A stretch of 64,000 bases of DNA, taken from NCBI GenBank assembly GCA_916048095.2, contig OU696591.1, positions 6,446,499 to 6,510,498 on the forward strand, given 5' to 3'. Made by a program: the position numbers and the translations under genes. How positions within the stretch are numbered: the first letter of the stretch is position 1; each line of letters opens with the position of its first letter. The notes beneath the pieces were generated by a model. That model had not been told where the DNA came from and did not search any database. It saw only the letters and a program-made list of their open reading frames with translations. This stretch comes from Sacculina carcini (lineage: Eukaryota; Arthropoda; Thecostraca; Sacculinidae). Shown one piece after another: positions 10,420-20,451 of this stretch.

Positions 10420-10447
10420 ATCAATTCGGACCTTCGGGCCGAATTGG
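10420..10447. repeat. Short inverted repeat at the end of family X
   Basis: AATTCGGACC-TTC-GGGCCGAATT can fold into a hairpin. The same hairpin occurs at 18474-18496, and in reverse orientation near 12113-12136, each time at a change of repeat family. It may be a terminus of the element. Confidence 0.5.
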
Positions 10448-11215
10448 AAAATGCTGCAGTCGTTTCTGTTTGTCGTTTCTCGCAAACAGTGCGTGTTGCT
10501 CAACGGTAGAACGTCACAGGGGTCGGATGTAAACAGCCGAGTGCCGGAGGGATCCATACTGGGTCCGTACTGAGTCCGCTCCTGTTTGACATACTCGTCA
10601 ATGACCTAGCAGTGAGCTTGGGAGACTCGGCGCTACTCTACGCAGACGATATCATCAATTCTTCATTGTGTCGAGATGGCTACAGATGGCCAGATTCTAC
10701 AGTGTCTAATTGGCCGTTTTTTTACCTGCTGCGGTGAATGCGAGTTGAGACTTGACTCAATCAAATGTTGAAAGCTCAGCGTTACACTCAGAAAGCAGTT
10801 GTGCTCGTGCGAGTATAAAATTGGCGGTGAAATAGTACAGACGATTTGCGTGGTTCGTGTCCTGGGTGTCATGATGAATCTAATCTCACCGTCCTGGGTG
10901 TCATGATAAATCTAATCTCACCGTCCTGGGTGTCATAATGAATCTTATCTCACCGTCCTGGGTGTCATGATGAATCTAATCTCACCGTCCTGGGTGTCAT
11001 GATGAATCTAATCTCACCGTCCTGGGTGTCATGATGAATCTAATCTCACCGTCCTGGGTGTCATGATGAATCTAATCTCACCGTCCTGGGTGTCATGATG
11101 AATCTAATCTCACCGTCCTGGGTGTCATGATGAATTTAGTCTCACCGTCCTGGGTGTCATGATGAACGATAAACTCACCTTCGACCCACATGCTGAAACC
11201 ATTACTCAGGTAAAT
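10448..11215 (+). mobile_element. LINE reverse transcriptase fragment carrying a minisatellite
   Basis: The plus strand encodes parts of a LINE reverse transcriptase in several frames: VPEGSILGP, SPLLFDILVNDLA and LLYADDI, then the thumb region KIGGEIVQTICVVRVLGVMM and NDKLTFDPHAETIT. A 32-bp tandem array (10859-11179) sits inside the LGVMMN codons and splits the thumb. The fragment is broken in more than one place. A copy deleted for most of the RT is at 18490-19215. Confidence 0.75.
10859..11179 (+). repeat. 32-bp minisatellite, ten units, seeded in LINE code
   Basis: Units start every 32 bp from 10859 to 11147. Nine read GTCCTGGGTGTCATGATGAA plus TCTAATCTCACC with small variants. The last reads GTCCTGGGTGTCATGATGAA plus CGATAAACTCACC (33 bp) and continues into intact LINE code, so it looks like the founding unit. 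There are no unique spacers. Confidence 0.95.
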
Positions 11216-11689
11216 TTGCGAGTAATTGGTCAGGTAATTGTGTGAGTGGTTGGTTAGGTAATTTTGCAGGTAATTGTTACCTAAAAATACCCCTTACACA
11301 AAAATACTCAATTACCCCAAAAATACCCACCCAACCCAACGTTGAAGACCTCATTCAGCACAGTTTATTTCGACCTCTCTAGATAAGCCATGAACAAATC
11401 AACTGCGCTAATCACAATGTTTTCGCTCAATTATTTACAGCAGCCATTTGGCGATGCAATTGTTACTAAAACTCTTTGCCGATGAAAACTTGTGTTTGAG
11501 CAAAAACATTTTCGAGCACGACCTTGGTTGTTTTTTATATTTATTTTTATATTAATTAACGTGTGTATATACCTTTTTGAGCACCAGAAACGAAACCAAT
11601 TTGAAACCTCATTATTCCATGTGTGCCCTAAAGTGACTACAAAAAAAACAGCTGACATATAATATATTCATGTAAAGTAGGTGTTTTCT
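11216..11689. other. Non-coding flank of the minisatellite/foldback block
   Basis: Begins with short imperfect GGTAATT repeats, then unique AT-rich sequence. Nearly identical to 19200-19680, as part of the internal duplication of the left arm. Confidence 0.5.
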
Positions 11690-11954
11690 GTATATACATA
11701 TATGTGCTGTGTTTTTACACTACGCCACAAAAGATTCTATTTTTAGACGCGGTGGCTTGGAAATACCTGGAAAAAACATCAAAACAAGTGTGTGTGGAAG
11801 TCATGTGCTTGGCACATGTGTGCAGCTGCAGTTTGCAAAATTCACGTGCCAAGCACATGACTTCCACACACAGTTGTTTTGATGTTTTTTCCAGGTATTT
11901 CCAAGCCACCGCGTCTAAAAATAGAATCTTTTGTGGCGTAGTGTAAAAACACAG

Positions 11955-11995
<41 letters not shown>

Positions 11996-12001
11996 AACAC
12001 C
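11690..12001. repeat. Foldback (palindromic) element, copy 1
   Basis: Left arm GGTGTTTTCTG...CACAAAAGATTC and right arm GAATCTTTTGTG...CAGAAAACACC are inverted copies of each other. They are separated by a short centre around CAGCTGCAG, with an (AT)n run in the right arm. Both strands therefore give almost the same 80-residue open frame; this is a property of the palindrome and not a gene. Confidence 0.85.
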
Positions 12002-12165
12002 TGTCTTGTTTGCAGCCCAGTGCGTGATGTTTTGCAACAGCTCGCTTACAATTGAAAACACGCTATACGCTTACGATACGATACACGCTACACGCTATAC
12101 GATATACGCTTTCAATTGGCCCGAAGGTCCGAATTGATGATTTTTTTGCATCCGGGTGCCCGACA
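12002..12165. other. Junction segment with LINE B snippet and hairpin
   Basis: The first 55 bp (near 12005-12056) match the LINE B segment at 23464-23515. A run of short ACGCTATACG-like repeats and the GGCCCGAAGGTCCGAATTG hairpin follow. It connects the foldback element to LINE A. Confidence 0.5.
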
Positions 12166-12178
12166 TTCAAGACTACGT

Positions 12179-12733
12179 ATAGAGGTATACTAAGAGAAGT
12201 AGTACTATTAGAAGATGGAAAGAGAATATACTTAGTCTTATCAGGATTAAGTTTGAGATGACGAGTGAACGCCCAGCTTTCAATATCAGATAGGATGGTA
12301 CTGACTGAAGAGTGAGAAATAGACTCAGACGAGAGAAGGATTTGAATTTCGTCAGCGAATATTTGAAAGGACACATCGTGACGACGAAGAACTTTCCCTA
12401 CAGAGGTAAGATACATATTGAAGAGGAGAGGACCTAAGACAGAGCATTGAGGTACACCACAAGTTAGTGGGCAAGACTCACTACAAGAATCAGCAGAGGT
12501 AGAAACAAACTAAAGTCTATCAGAAAGATAAGAGGGAATGAAAGAAAAGAGCTGTGTCGCTAATGCCTAAATCTAACAGAGTATCAATAAGAAGCAGATG
12601 ATTAACAGTGTCAAATGCAGCAGAGAAGTCTAGTTGTATAAGTAGAACATCATTACCAGATAGAGTAGATTTGAGAATATAATCATAGAGAAAAATTAGA
12701 GAAGTTTCTGTAGAGTGAAAGTGACGGAAACCA
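12179..12733 (-). mobile_element. LINE family A, reverse transcriptase fragment 1
   Basis: The minus strand encodes GFRHFHSTETSLIFLYD, LLIQLDFSAAFDTVNHLLL, LLFNMYLTSVGKVLR and FADEIQILLSS (FADD-type motif, with Glu at the second Asp position), then LKLNPDKTKYILF. Frames shift between segments, so it is broken. The 5' side of the element ends abruptly in a (CA)n tract at 12733. Confidence 0.8.

Positions 12734-12786
<53 letters not shown>
12733..12786. repeat. (CA)n microsatellite joining LINE A and block P
   Basis: About 26 CA units. The same order LINE A - (CA)n - ACTGATACACACC - block P occurs at 25742-25804 and 59875-59945. Confidence 0.95.
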
Positions 12787-12790
<4 letters not shown>

Positions 12791-13240
12791 TGATACACAC
12801 CCGCCTCCCAATATCCAGCTCGTACACACTGCAGCCGGTTCAAGCCGGATATTTCTGGATATGCCGTCGCGAGTGGGCGAAAACAAGCAGCGGCCAGCAG
12901 CGCGCACGCTGCACGTGACAGAGGCGATTCTAAAAGTCCGACACATACACACACACACGAAGCATCAACCATACCGTGTATTTAAAGTAAAGTAAATTGC
13001 ATTTATTGCTCATCCATCAAGATATACATCATCAGGCTTTTCAGTACAATATGAAAATTCACACGCTCGCACACACACACCCAAGCCACCCATGATTAAC
13101 TACATATGTATGCACATTCACAACATCATCATATATACATACATACGCAACATATACACATATATCATAACTCAAAAGATTTGTGTGAATGAAATTTTCG
13201 AGTTTGTTCGTGACAAAGTGTGTTTTAATGTAAATGTTCC
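12787..13240 (-). repeat. Block P, copy 1 (SINE-like plus LINE-like tail)
   Basis: A conserved block beginning TGATACACACCCGCCTCCC, with a GGTTCAAGCC motif resembling a pol III B box. It is followed by a GC-rich stretch, CGAAGCATCAACCATACCG, and an AT-rich tail that in reverse complement contains AATAAATGCAATTTACTTTA. It ends in (AT)n. Copies: 25805-26250, 59946-60400, 60938-61371, and a longer first part at 31354-31566. Origin unknown; possibly a composite of a SINE and a LINE 3' end. Confidence 0.55.
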
Positions 13241-13245
13241 TTATA

Positions 13246-13257
<12 letters not shown>

Positions 13258-13280
<23 letters not shown>

Positions 13281-13941
13281 TCATTCAGACAAACGAGATT
13301 AAACTGGATTGCCGCTTTGCAGTTTTCAATCTTCTTCTTTGTCGTCTCGATCGCTCGTGCGAGTTTTTGATGATCGCTGTTGAGCTTGTGCAGTAATTCG
13401 CCGATGTGTAACGTTTCGGAGCAGCCGGTCTCCATCCTCAGACAATGTGGTCAACTAAATGCCGTTTGTTCGTTGTCGAGTGTGTGTTTATATAGGTCGT
13501 CAATTGTGTGTGTTATTTTCACGCCTCGTGTATGCGCGCGGTGTGCGAAATTCGCACCTATGGTCGATGACGCCTATGGCTCACGCTACTGCGCGCCGCC
13601 GTTTGTGGCACCTCGCGCATGGGCGCGTCCAGCTCACTGCTTGATGGGGGTCTTTGGGTGGGGAAAACACCATTTTCCTCCAATTGCACGTTAATTTTTG
13701 GGCGCATTGTTGTGATGTAAATTGCTTCCAAAAGTTTCAAGCGCCTGTTGTCAGTTTCGTGCGCCAATATATCTGTTCTTGCCACTATTTCTTCTCGACT
13801 AATCTTTGTGTTATGCGCCGATGCATTGTGGTTTTTGATAGCGCCGTTGCTGAGATGGCAGGTCAAACAGCGCGACAGCGTTGTTGTTGTCATACCGATG
13901 TAGGAATGAGGTCCGCACCCCTCATCGTTTTCACAGGTGTA
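13258..13941 (-). mobile_element. Penelope-like element family 2, 3' part (minus)
   Basis: The minus strand encodes the end of a GIY-YIG endonuclease domain (MTTTTLSRCLTCHLSNGA, LLEAIYITTMRP, ENGVFPTQRPP). Further along it encodes a separate short frame resembling the N-terminal module of PLE proteins (SDHQKLARAIETTKKKI, AIQFNLVC) before an (AT)n tract. It is a broken fragment. At 13941 it meets an inverted partner copy. Confidence 0.8.
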
Positions 13942-14607
13942 CCGAGGTTAGTTCACGCACGAGAACGCACTCGACGGTCGGCTGGCATTTCTCGATGTGC
14001 TAGTACAGCTGAATAGCGGAGAGTTTAGCACAAACGTATACACCAAGCCGACAAATCTGGGACTGTGTCTGAATGGCATCAGTGAATGTCCAACAAGATA
14101 TCTGCGATCTACAATCAGCGCATACATCCGTCGGGCACTGACACACTGCTTAAGCTGGGCTTCAACGCACAAAGAGCTCGAGCGTGTCACACAGGTGCTG
14201 CTCAACAACGGCTATCCGAACGAGCAAATTTCAGACGTGATTGCTGCAGCGCTGAACAAACATTTCGAGACCAACTCTTTGAGCGACGCACAACAGCATA
14301 TCACCTTGTACTACAGAAACTTTATGTCTTCTGCGCACAAAGTCGACGAACGCGTCATGAAGGAGATTGTTGAGAAGAATGTGAGACCCACTGAATCAGA
14401 AAAAAGGTGAAATTGATAATTTATTATCGTTCACAAAAAACATCGAGTCTGATATTGCGCAACAAAGCATGCAATGACAGGCCAGACAAGCTGCAGCGAC
14501 ATCATGTTGTCTACCGGTACACCTGTGAAAACGATGAGGGGTGCGGACCTCATTCCTACATCGGTATGACAACAACAACGCTGTCGCGCCGTTTGACCTG
14601 CCATCCA
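13942..14607 (+). mobile_element. Penelope-like element family 2, RT end plus GIY-YIG start (plus)
   Basis: The plus strand encodes LLDVLVQLNSGEFSTNVYTK-like C-terminal RT residues (TNLGLCLNGISECPTRY, ALTHCLSWASTHKELERV) and then the GIY-YIG region (VYRYTCENDEGCGP, YIGMTTTTLSRRLTCH). The last 90 bp are the inverted copy of 13851-13941, so the two PLE pieces form an inverted pair. Broken. Confidence 0.8.
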
Positions 14608-17175
14608 TGAGATCTCCTCGGTCAAGTCTAGAATGGCGTGTGACGTATTTTTACCTGGGCGAAAACCGTATTGATTTTGATCTATAAGATTATATTTATT
14701 TATGTACTCATTGATTCTGATGTGAATTAATTTTTCTAATAGTTTGGAGAACTGGGGTAGCAGTGAAATTGGCCTGTAATTTGCACACACATTTGTATCT
14801 CCACTCTTGTGCAATGGAATCACCTTGGCAATTTTCATTTGTGATGGAAATTTGCCTGATGAGAGTGATAGGTTGAAAATATACTCTAACGGATGAATTA
14901 TGAATGTACTTGCTAATTTGATCATCTGCATGTTGAGACCGAATATATCAAACGAATATTTGTTTTTTAAACATTTGATTATACGAGATATTTCAAAATT
15001 AAATTTTTGGTCGCATGAAAAAAGACTTACTAAAATTCGATGATGTTTTGTTTTTAACACAGGAATTTTGAATGGATGAGTTTTCAATTTGTTTGGCCAA
15101 GTTGGATCCAATGTTTGCAAAGTAACTGTTCAGTGTATTGCATATACCATATGTGTTTGTGATCTTTGTATTATTGAATGCAATTTCCCGTAGAATGACC
15201 CTAATCTTGGGTTTTCTTCGAATTGCTTCGTTCAAAATCATCCAAGTTCCTCTGATGTTATTTTTGTTCTCGTTCAGTAAATTCCTATAGTAATGTCTTT
15301 TTTGCATCCTTAATAAATTATTCAGCTTATTTCTGTAGTTTTTGTAAATGATTTCACTCTCCGGTGTTTTCTCCCTTTGATATTTTTTATATAAGGTATT
15401 TTTTTGTAAACATGATATTACCAAACCTTTTGTCAGCCAACTCTTCTTTTTACGACGCTGAGCGTTTTTCATCTTGAATGGAAAGTGTTTAACGACAAGT
15501 GCGACAAATATTTCAAGAAAATTATTAAAACTAGATTCTGCATCATTTGTGTAAATAACATCCCAGCTGAGCTCCTGGAGGTCATTTACAAAATTGATCT
15601 TAGCCGAGTCCGTTATTTGTCTTGAGTACGACGAGTCTTCACTCTCAGGTGTGTTGTTTTTGTATGTTGTTATTGCGAACACTGGCAGGTGATCACTGAT
15701 GTCACTAATAATAGTACCACTGTGTATTTGTGGGTTGATATCATTGGTGAAAATGTTATCTATCAGAGTAGTTGACCTTTTGTCTATACGTTTCGTCTGC
15801 AATTCTGTGTGTAACATATTGATATTGAAATCACCCATGACAAACCAAGTTTTATTGTTGTTAATGTCCAACAGATTGCTGAGATGATCCACAAATACGT
15901 CAACTGATGAATTCGGAGATTTGTAAATACATGAAAATAACATTTGATTGTTGTTGAGCGTGACTTCCACTGTTATTATTTCACATACGTCTTCAACTAC
16001 ATTGGATTTAGCGATAATTTTGGAAGCTTTTAAGCTAGACCTGACGTAAAGAAGAACACCGCCACCTCTTTTGTGCTCACGTGATGTACAGAACATATCA
16101 TAATTATCCAGTTTGAAGTAGTCGATGCTAAAACCTGGGTTGAACTACGTTTCTGAGATTCCTATGACATCAAATTTGTGCTCTCTAATCTCCAAGGTAG
16201 TCGTCAATTGGCAGAAATTTTTTTTAGACTTCGAGCGTTGACATGCAGCATTTTCAGTAAGTTGTCATTGGTGAAAGAAGAATTAAATTCCGCTTCTGTG
16301 TACTCATCACAGTTTGTTTGCATGTTATTGAAAAACTCTTCCTGGTGGAGAAAGTGCTGATCATCTTTTACACCGATCATATCCTGAGCTATGTACAGGG
16401 TGAAATTAAAATTGGTACATCATGAAAAAGTGTAACGGCAAGACAAAATTGCTGATTATGAATTGAGATAAAACGTGATTTTATCATTCAACCAACATTG
16501 ATAAGACTGACTTCATTGAAAATGAAAATACTGATAATGGAAGTTGAACATTAATCCATTTATGAAAGCGTGCATTCTAAGATACACAATGCGAAAAAGA
16601 CAAAAATAAACAAGTGTTGCTGTAATTAGTATTATTAAGAGGTGCCGTTGTGATGTTTAGCACGAGAGTTGTTGATTTATGTGTAGTGTAATTTAAACTG
16701 TTTTGGCGTTATCGATTTAACAAGCGGGAGGAATTGTGTGGAATGTGGTAGATTGAACTGAATGAATAAATTGAATTGAATTGGCTTTACAATTAACACG
16801 GCAAGCCTTCACAACAACAACAACAAAAAACATGGCTCACCAAAACACCTCCGTTTGTCGGCATTCACTTGGCATTGCTGTATTTTCATAGTACCTTGTT
16901 GCCTCGCACAGCGTATTTTCGTGATTTTTGAAGGTTATTGCTTCGGCCAGCACATTGCCGTGCAGTTGCTGAGTTGGAGCGAGCTGGCAGCTGGGTAGAA
17001 TGTTCAGATGGCAGCTCACCAGATGGACCTGTCTGTCGAATAACATCTTCCATGGAGTGGACGTGCACAGCTCGGGCATTTTCTGAGATCCGAATTTTGA
17101 TCTGACCGAGATCAGTACATACACTGTGAATTTTTCCCTCTCTCTTCATTTTCCTCACTTCAAACAAGAGCTTGG
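14608..17175 (-). mobile_element. LINE with FP-like ORF1 and APE-RT ORF2, truncated at the RT
   Basis: Reading down the minus strand: an ORF1 remnant at 16886-17167 (FEVRKMKREGKIHSVCTDLG, resembling the baculovirus FP-like domain of Jockey-superfamily ORF1), then an APE endonuclease (LHVNARSL and IGISET near 16150-16260, HKRGGGVLLYV, WFVMGDFNINML, ISDHLPVF), a linker, and the start of the RT (NYRPISLLPQFSKLLEKLI, NQYGFRPGKNTSHAI). ORF2 is open for 365 codons at 14999-16096 and continues in another frame at 14608-15120. The RT stops abruptly at 14608 against a PLE fragment, so the 3' part is lost by rearrangement and not by the usual 5' truncation. Confidence 0.8.
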
Positions 17176-17185
17176 AATTTTCTGA

Positions 17186-18125
17186 TTGGACTTCAGTGAA
17201 ATTAAATCAGTGTATATTCCTGTGTAATCGCAAGTGCACGTAATAGCTGACAAATTGGCAATATGTCCTTTTGACTTTACACCGCCGTAACTTACTTCAG
17301 ATATACTTTGGAAAATTACAAATTATACCGTATTGTAAAAATCAAGATTTCTAGCACGATGGTATAATTGATTTTAATGTGTGACAAATAGTTCCTGAGA
17401 AATAGTAGAAAAATGAATTAATTTTAGTCATCCGGTGTTCATGTGTAATTTTGGATGTATTTGAGAAGTTTGCCAATTTTACACGTTTTGTGTATCATTT
17501 GTGGGTATTATTATAACTTTTCTTGTAGAACACAAAATTATCTACACAATAGTATAACTTCTATAGCTGTACCATTGCTGGTTTATGAGGAATATATAGC
17601 GAAATATTTACCAAAATATTCACGTTCATGTGTGCTAATTTTTCCTTTTTGACTTTGTCATATACACTTCACACCGCTGTAACTTGTTTTTAATACACTT
17701 TGGAAAATTAAAAGTTATACCGTGTTGTAGAATACAAATTTTCCAGCATGATGGTATTACTTGTTTAGATGTGTGACAATTAGTTTTTGAGAAATAGAGA
17801 AAAAAGTATAGAAAATCGGACGCGTGGAGTATAAATAAAATTTTGAATGTAGATTGATTTTCTTCCATTTTACATGTCTTAAATTCATTTTTGGGTATAA
17901 ATTATAGTTTGTTGAGTGGAACAAAAAATTTTCTACACAGTGGTATAATTTTTATAGTTGTACCATTGCTGGTTTAGGAAGAGTAGTCTTCAGAAAATTG
18001 AGCAAAATTTTCACATTTTTTAGGGTTCATTTTGTCTTTTCACCGCTCTAACTTTTTTTGGTTTTATTTTTAAAATTAAAAATTTAACCTACAGTGTAGA
18101 ACATTTTTTTTTCCGGAGATAGGGT
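17186..18125 (+). repeat. Hairpin-array AT repeat (family X), copy 2
   Basis: Near-identical to 8860-9790, with the same CACCGC-GTAACTT units and paired hairpins. Part of the internal duplication of the left arm (8.8-11.7 kb matching 17.2-19.7 kb). Confidence 0.8.
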
Positions 18126-18131
18126 ATAGGA

Positions 18132-18416
18132 GGAGATAGGTTAAACAGACACAAATGACCTCAATGACCTTCAAAATGACCTCAGATTTAAACAAATCCT
18201 AGCCTATGACCTTCTTGCATCCATTTTACCCCTAGGGACCAAGTTTCATCAAAATCAGTGGTTTAGAAGGAGATTGGGTAAACAGACACAAATGACCTCA
18301 ATGACCTTGAAAATGACCTCGGAGGTCATCAAAACCTAGCCTATGACCTTCTTGCATCCATTTTACCGCTAGGGACTAAGTTTCATCAAAATCGGTCCAA
18401 TGGTTTAGGAGGAGAT
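18132..18416 (+). repeat. 142-bp tandem repeat, two units
   Basis: GGAGAT recurs at 18132, 18269 and 18411 (spacings 137 and 142; the first unit has lost a few bases). It is the shorter version of the array at 9793. Confidence 0.85.
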
Positions 18417-18489
18417 AGGATACAAACAGACATTTAGAAAAGTTGCAATCAGTACAGGGCAAAAAATCATCAATTCGGACCTTCGGACC

Positions 18490-19215
18490 GAATTGGCGGT
18501 GAAATAGTACAGACGATTTGCGTGGTTCGTGTCCTGGGTGTCATGATGAATCTAATCTCACCGTCCTGGGTGTCATGATAAATCTAATCTCACCGTCCTG
18601 GGTGTCATGATGAATTTAATCTCACCGTCCTGGGTGTCATGATGAGTCTAATCTCACCGTCCTGGGTGTCATGATGAATCTTATCTCACCGTCCTGGGTG
18701 TCATGATGAATCTAATCTCACCGTCCTGGGTGTCATGATGAATCTAATCTCACCGTCCTGGGTGTCATGATGAATCTAATCTCACCGTCCTGGGTGTCAT
18801 GATGAATCTAATCTCACCGTCCTGGGTGTCATGATGAATCTAATCTCACCGTCCTGGGTGTCATGATGAATCTAATCTCACCGTCCTGGGTGTCATGATA
18901 AATCTAATCTCACCGTCCTGGGTGTCATGATAAATCTTATCTCACCGTCCTGGGTGTCATGATGAATCTAATCTCACCGTCCTGGGTGTCATGATGAATC
19001 TAATCTCACCGTCCTGGGTGTCATGATGAATCTAATCTCACCGTCCTGGGTGTCATGATGAATCTAATCTCACCGTCCTGTGTGTCATGATGAATCTAAT
19101 CTCACCGTCCTGGGTGTCATGATGAATCTAGTCTCACCGTCCTGGGTGTCATGATGAACGATAAACTCACCTTCGACCCACATGCTGAAACCATTACTGA
19201 GGTAATTGTGCGAAT
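18490..19215 (+). mobile_element. LINE RT thumb fragment with expanded minisatellite
   Basis: Only the thumb part remains (GGEIVQTICVVRVLGVMM, then NDKLTFDPHAETIT), with the sequence equivalent to 10440-10812 deleted. The array inside it is twice as long as in the sister copy. Confidence 0.75.
18531..19171 (+). repeat. 32-bp minisatellite, twenty units
   Basis: Units start every 32 bp from 18531 to 19139. Nineteen are of the TCTAATCTCACC type. The last is the founding 33-bp LINE-coding unit. It is the same array as at 10859 but with twice the copy number, showing expansion or contraction since the internal duplication. Confidence 0.95.
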
Positions 19216-19580
19216 AATTGGCTAGGTAATTGTGTGAGTGGTTGGTTAGGTAATTTTGCAGGTAATTGTTACCTAAAATTACCCCCTTACACAAAAATAC
19301 TCAATTACCCCAAAAATACCCACCCAACCCAACGTTGAAGACCTCATTCAGCACAGTTTATTTCGACCTCTCTAGATAAGCCATGAACAAATCAACTGCG
19401 CTAATCACAATGTTTTCGCTCAATTATTTACAGCAGCCATTTGGCGATGCAATTGTTACTAAAACTCTTTGCCGATGAAAACTTGTGTTTTAGCAAAAAC
19501 ATTTTCGAGCACGACCTTGGTTGTTTTTTATATTTATTTTTATATTAATTAACGTGTTTATATACCTTTTTGAGCACCAG
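19216..19580. other. Non-coding flank, duplicate of 11216-11589
   Basis: Nothing coding seen. Nearly identical to the flank of the first minisatellite. Confidence 0.5.
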
Positions 19581-20064
19581 AAACGAAACCAATTTGAAAC
19601 CTCATTATTCCATGTGTGCCCTAAAGTGACTACAACAAAAAACAGCTGACATATAATATATTCATGTAAAGTAGGTGTTTTCTGTACATATATATGTGCT
19701 GTGTTTTTACACTACGCCACAAAAGATTCTATTTTTAGACGCGGTGGCTTGGAAATACCTGGAAAAAACATCAAAACAACTGTGTGTGGAAGTCATGTGC
19801 TTGGCACATGTGTGCAGCTGCAGTTTGCAAAATTCACGTGCCAAGCACATGACTTGCACACACAGTTGCTTTGATGTTTTTTCCAGGTATTTCCAAGACA
19901 CCGCGTCTAAAAATCGAACCTTTTGTGGCGTAGTGTAAAAACACAGCACATATATATATACAGAAAACACCTATTTTACATGAATATAATATATGTCAGC
20001 TGTTTTTTGTTGTAGTCACTTTAGGGCACACATGGAATAATGAGGTTTCAAATTGGTTTCGTTT
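19581..20064. repeat. Foldback (palindromic) element, copy 2, most complete
   Basis: About 240 bp on the left (from AAACGAAACCAATTTGAAAC) is repeated in reverse complement on the right (to GTTTCAAATTGGTTTCGTTT), around a centre near 19822 with CAGCTGCAG. The arms are nearly identical, so the single strand could form a very long hairpin. The two strands encode nearly the same 87-residue frame for that reason. Confidence 0.9.
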
Positions 20065-20084
20065 CATTCGTATCATTTGTGGGT

Positions 20085-20278
20085 ATAAATTATAGCTTAT
20101 CTTGTAGAACACAACATTATCTACACAGTACTATATTCCTGTGTAATCGCAAGTGCGCATAATAGCTGTCAAATTAATAATATGGGCTTTTGACTTTACA
20201 CCGCCGTAACTTCCTTTAGATACACTTTGGAAAATTACAAATTATACCGTATTGTAGAAAACAAAATTTCTAGCACAG
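20085..20278 (+). repeat. Hairpin-array AT repeat (family X), copy 3, truncated by (CA)n
   Basis: Starts with GGGTATAAATTATAGCTTAT and TGTAGAACACAACATTATCT. It ends inside the hairpin at TTTCTAGCAC, where (CA)n begins. The same truncation point is found at 49398. Confidence 0.75.
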
Positions 20279-20292
20279 ACAGACACACACAG

Positions 20293-20324
<32 letters not shown>

Positions 20325-20383
20325 ACACACACACACGCATAGACAGACACACACACACACAAGCACACACAAACACACACACA

Positions 20384-20440
<57 letters not shown>

Positions 20441-20450
20441 ATACACACCC
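20276..20450. repeat. (CA)n microsatellite
   Basis: Interrupted CA tract of about 170 bp between repeat X and LINE A. Confidence 0.95.
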
Positions 20451-20451
20451 A

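Noticed and set aside
10859-11179. CRISPR array (32-bp direct repeats, also 18531-19171)
   Set aside because: Units are head-to-tail with no unique spacers, the DNA is animal, and the repeat derives from LINE code.
16400-16840. Possible promoter or gene in the spacer between LINE ORF2 and ORF1 remnants
   Set aside because: Best explained as decayed LINE sequence between the two ORFs; no coding signal.
19675-19970. Two 87-residue proteins on opposite strands with almost the same sequence
   Set aside because: They arise because the DNA is a palindrome; there is no start context, splice signal or family match.
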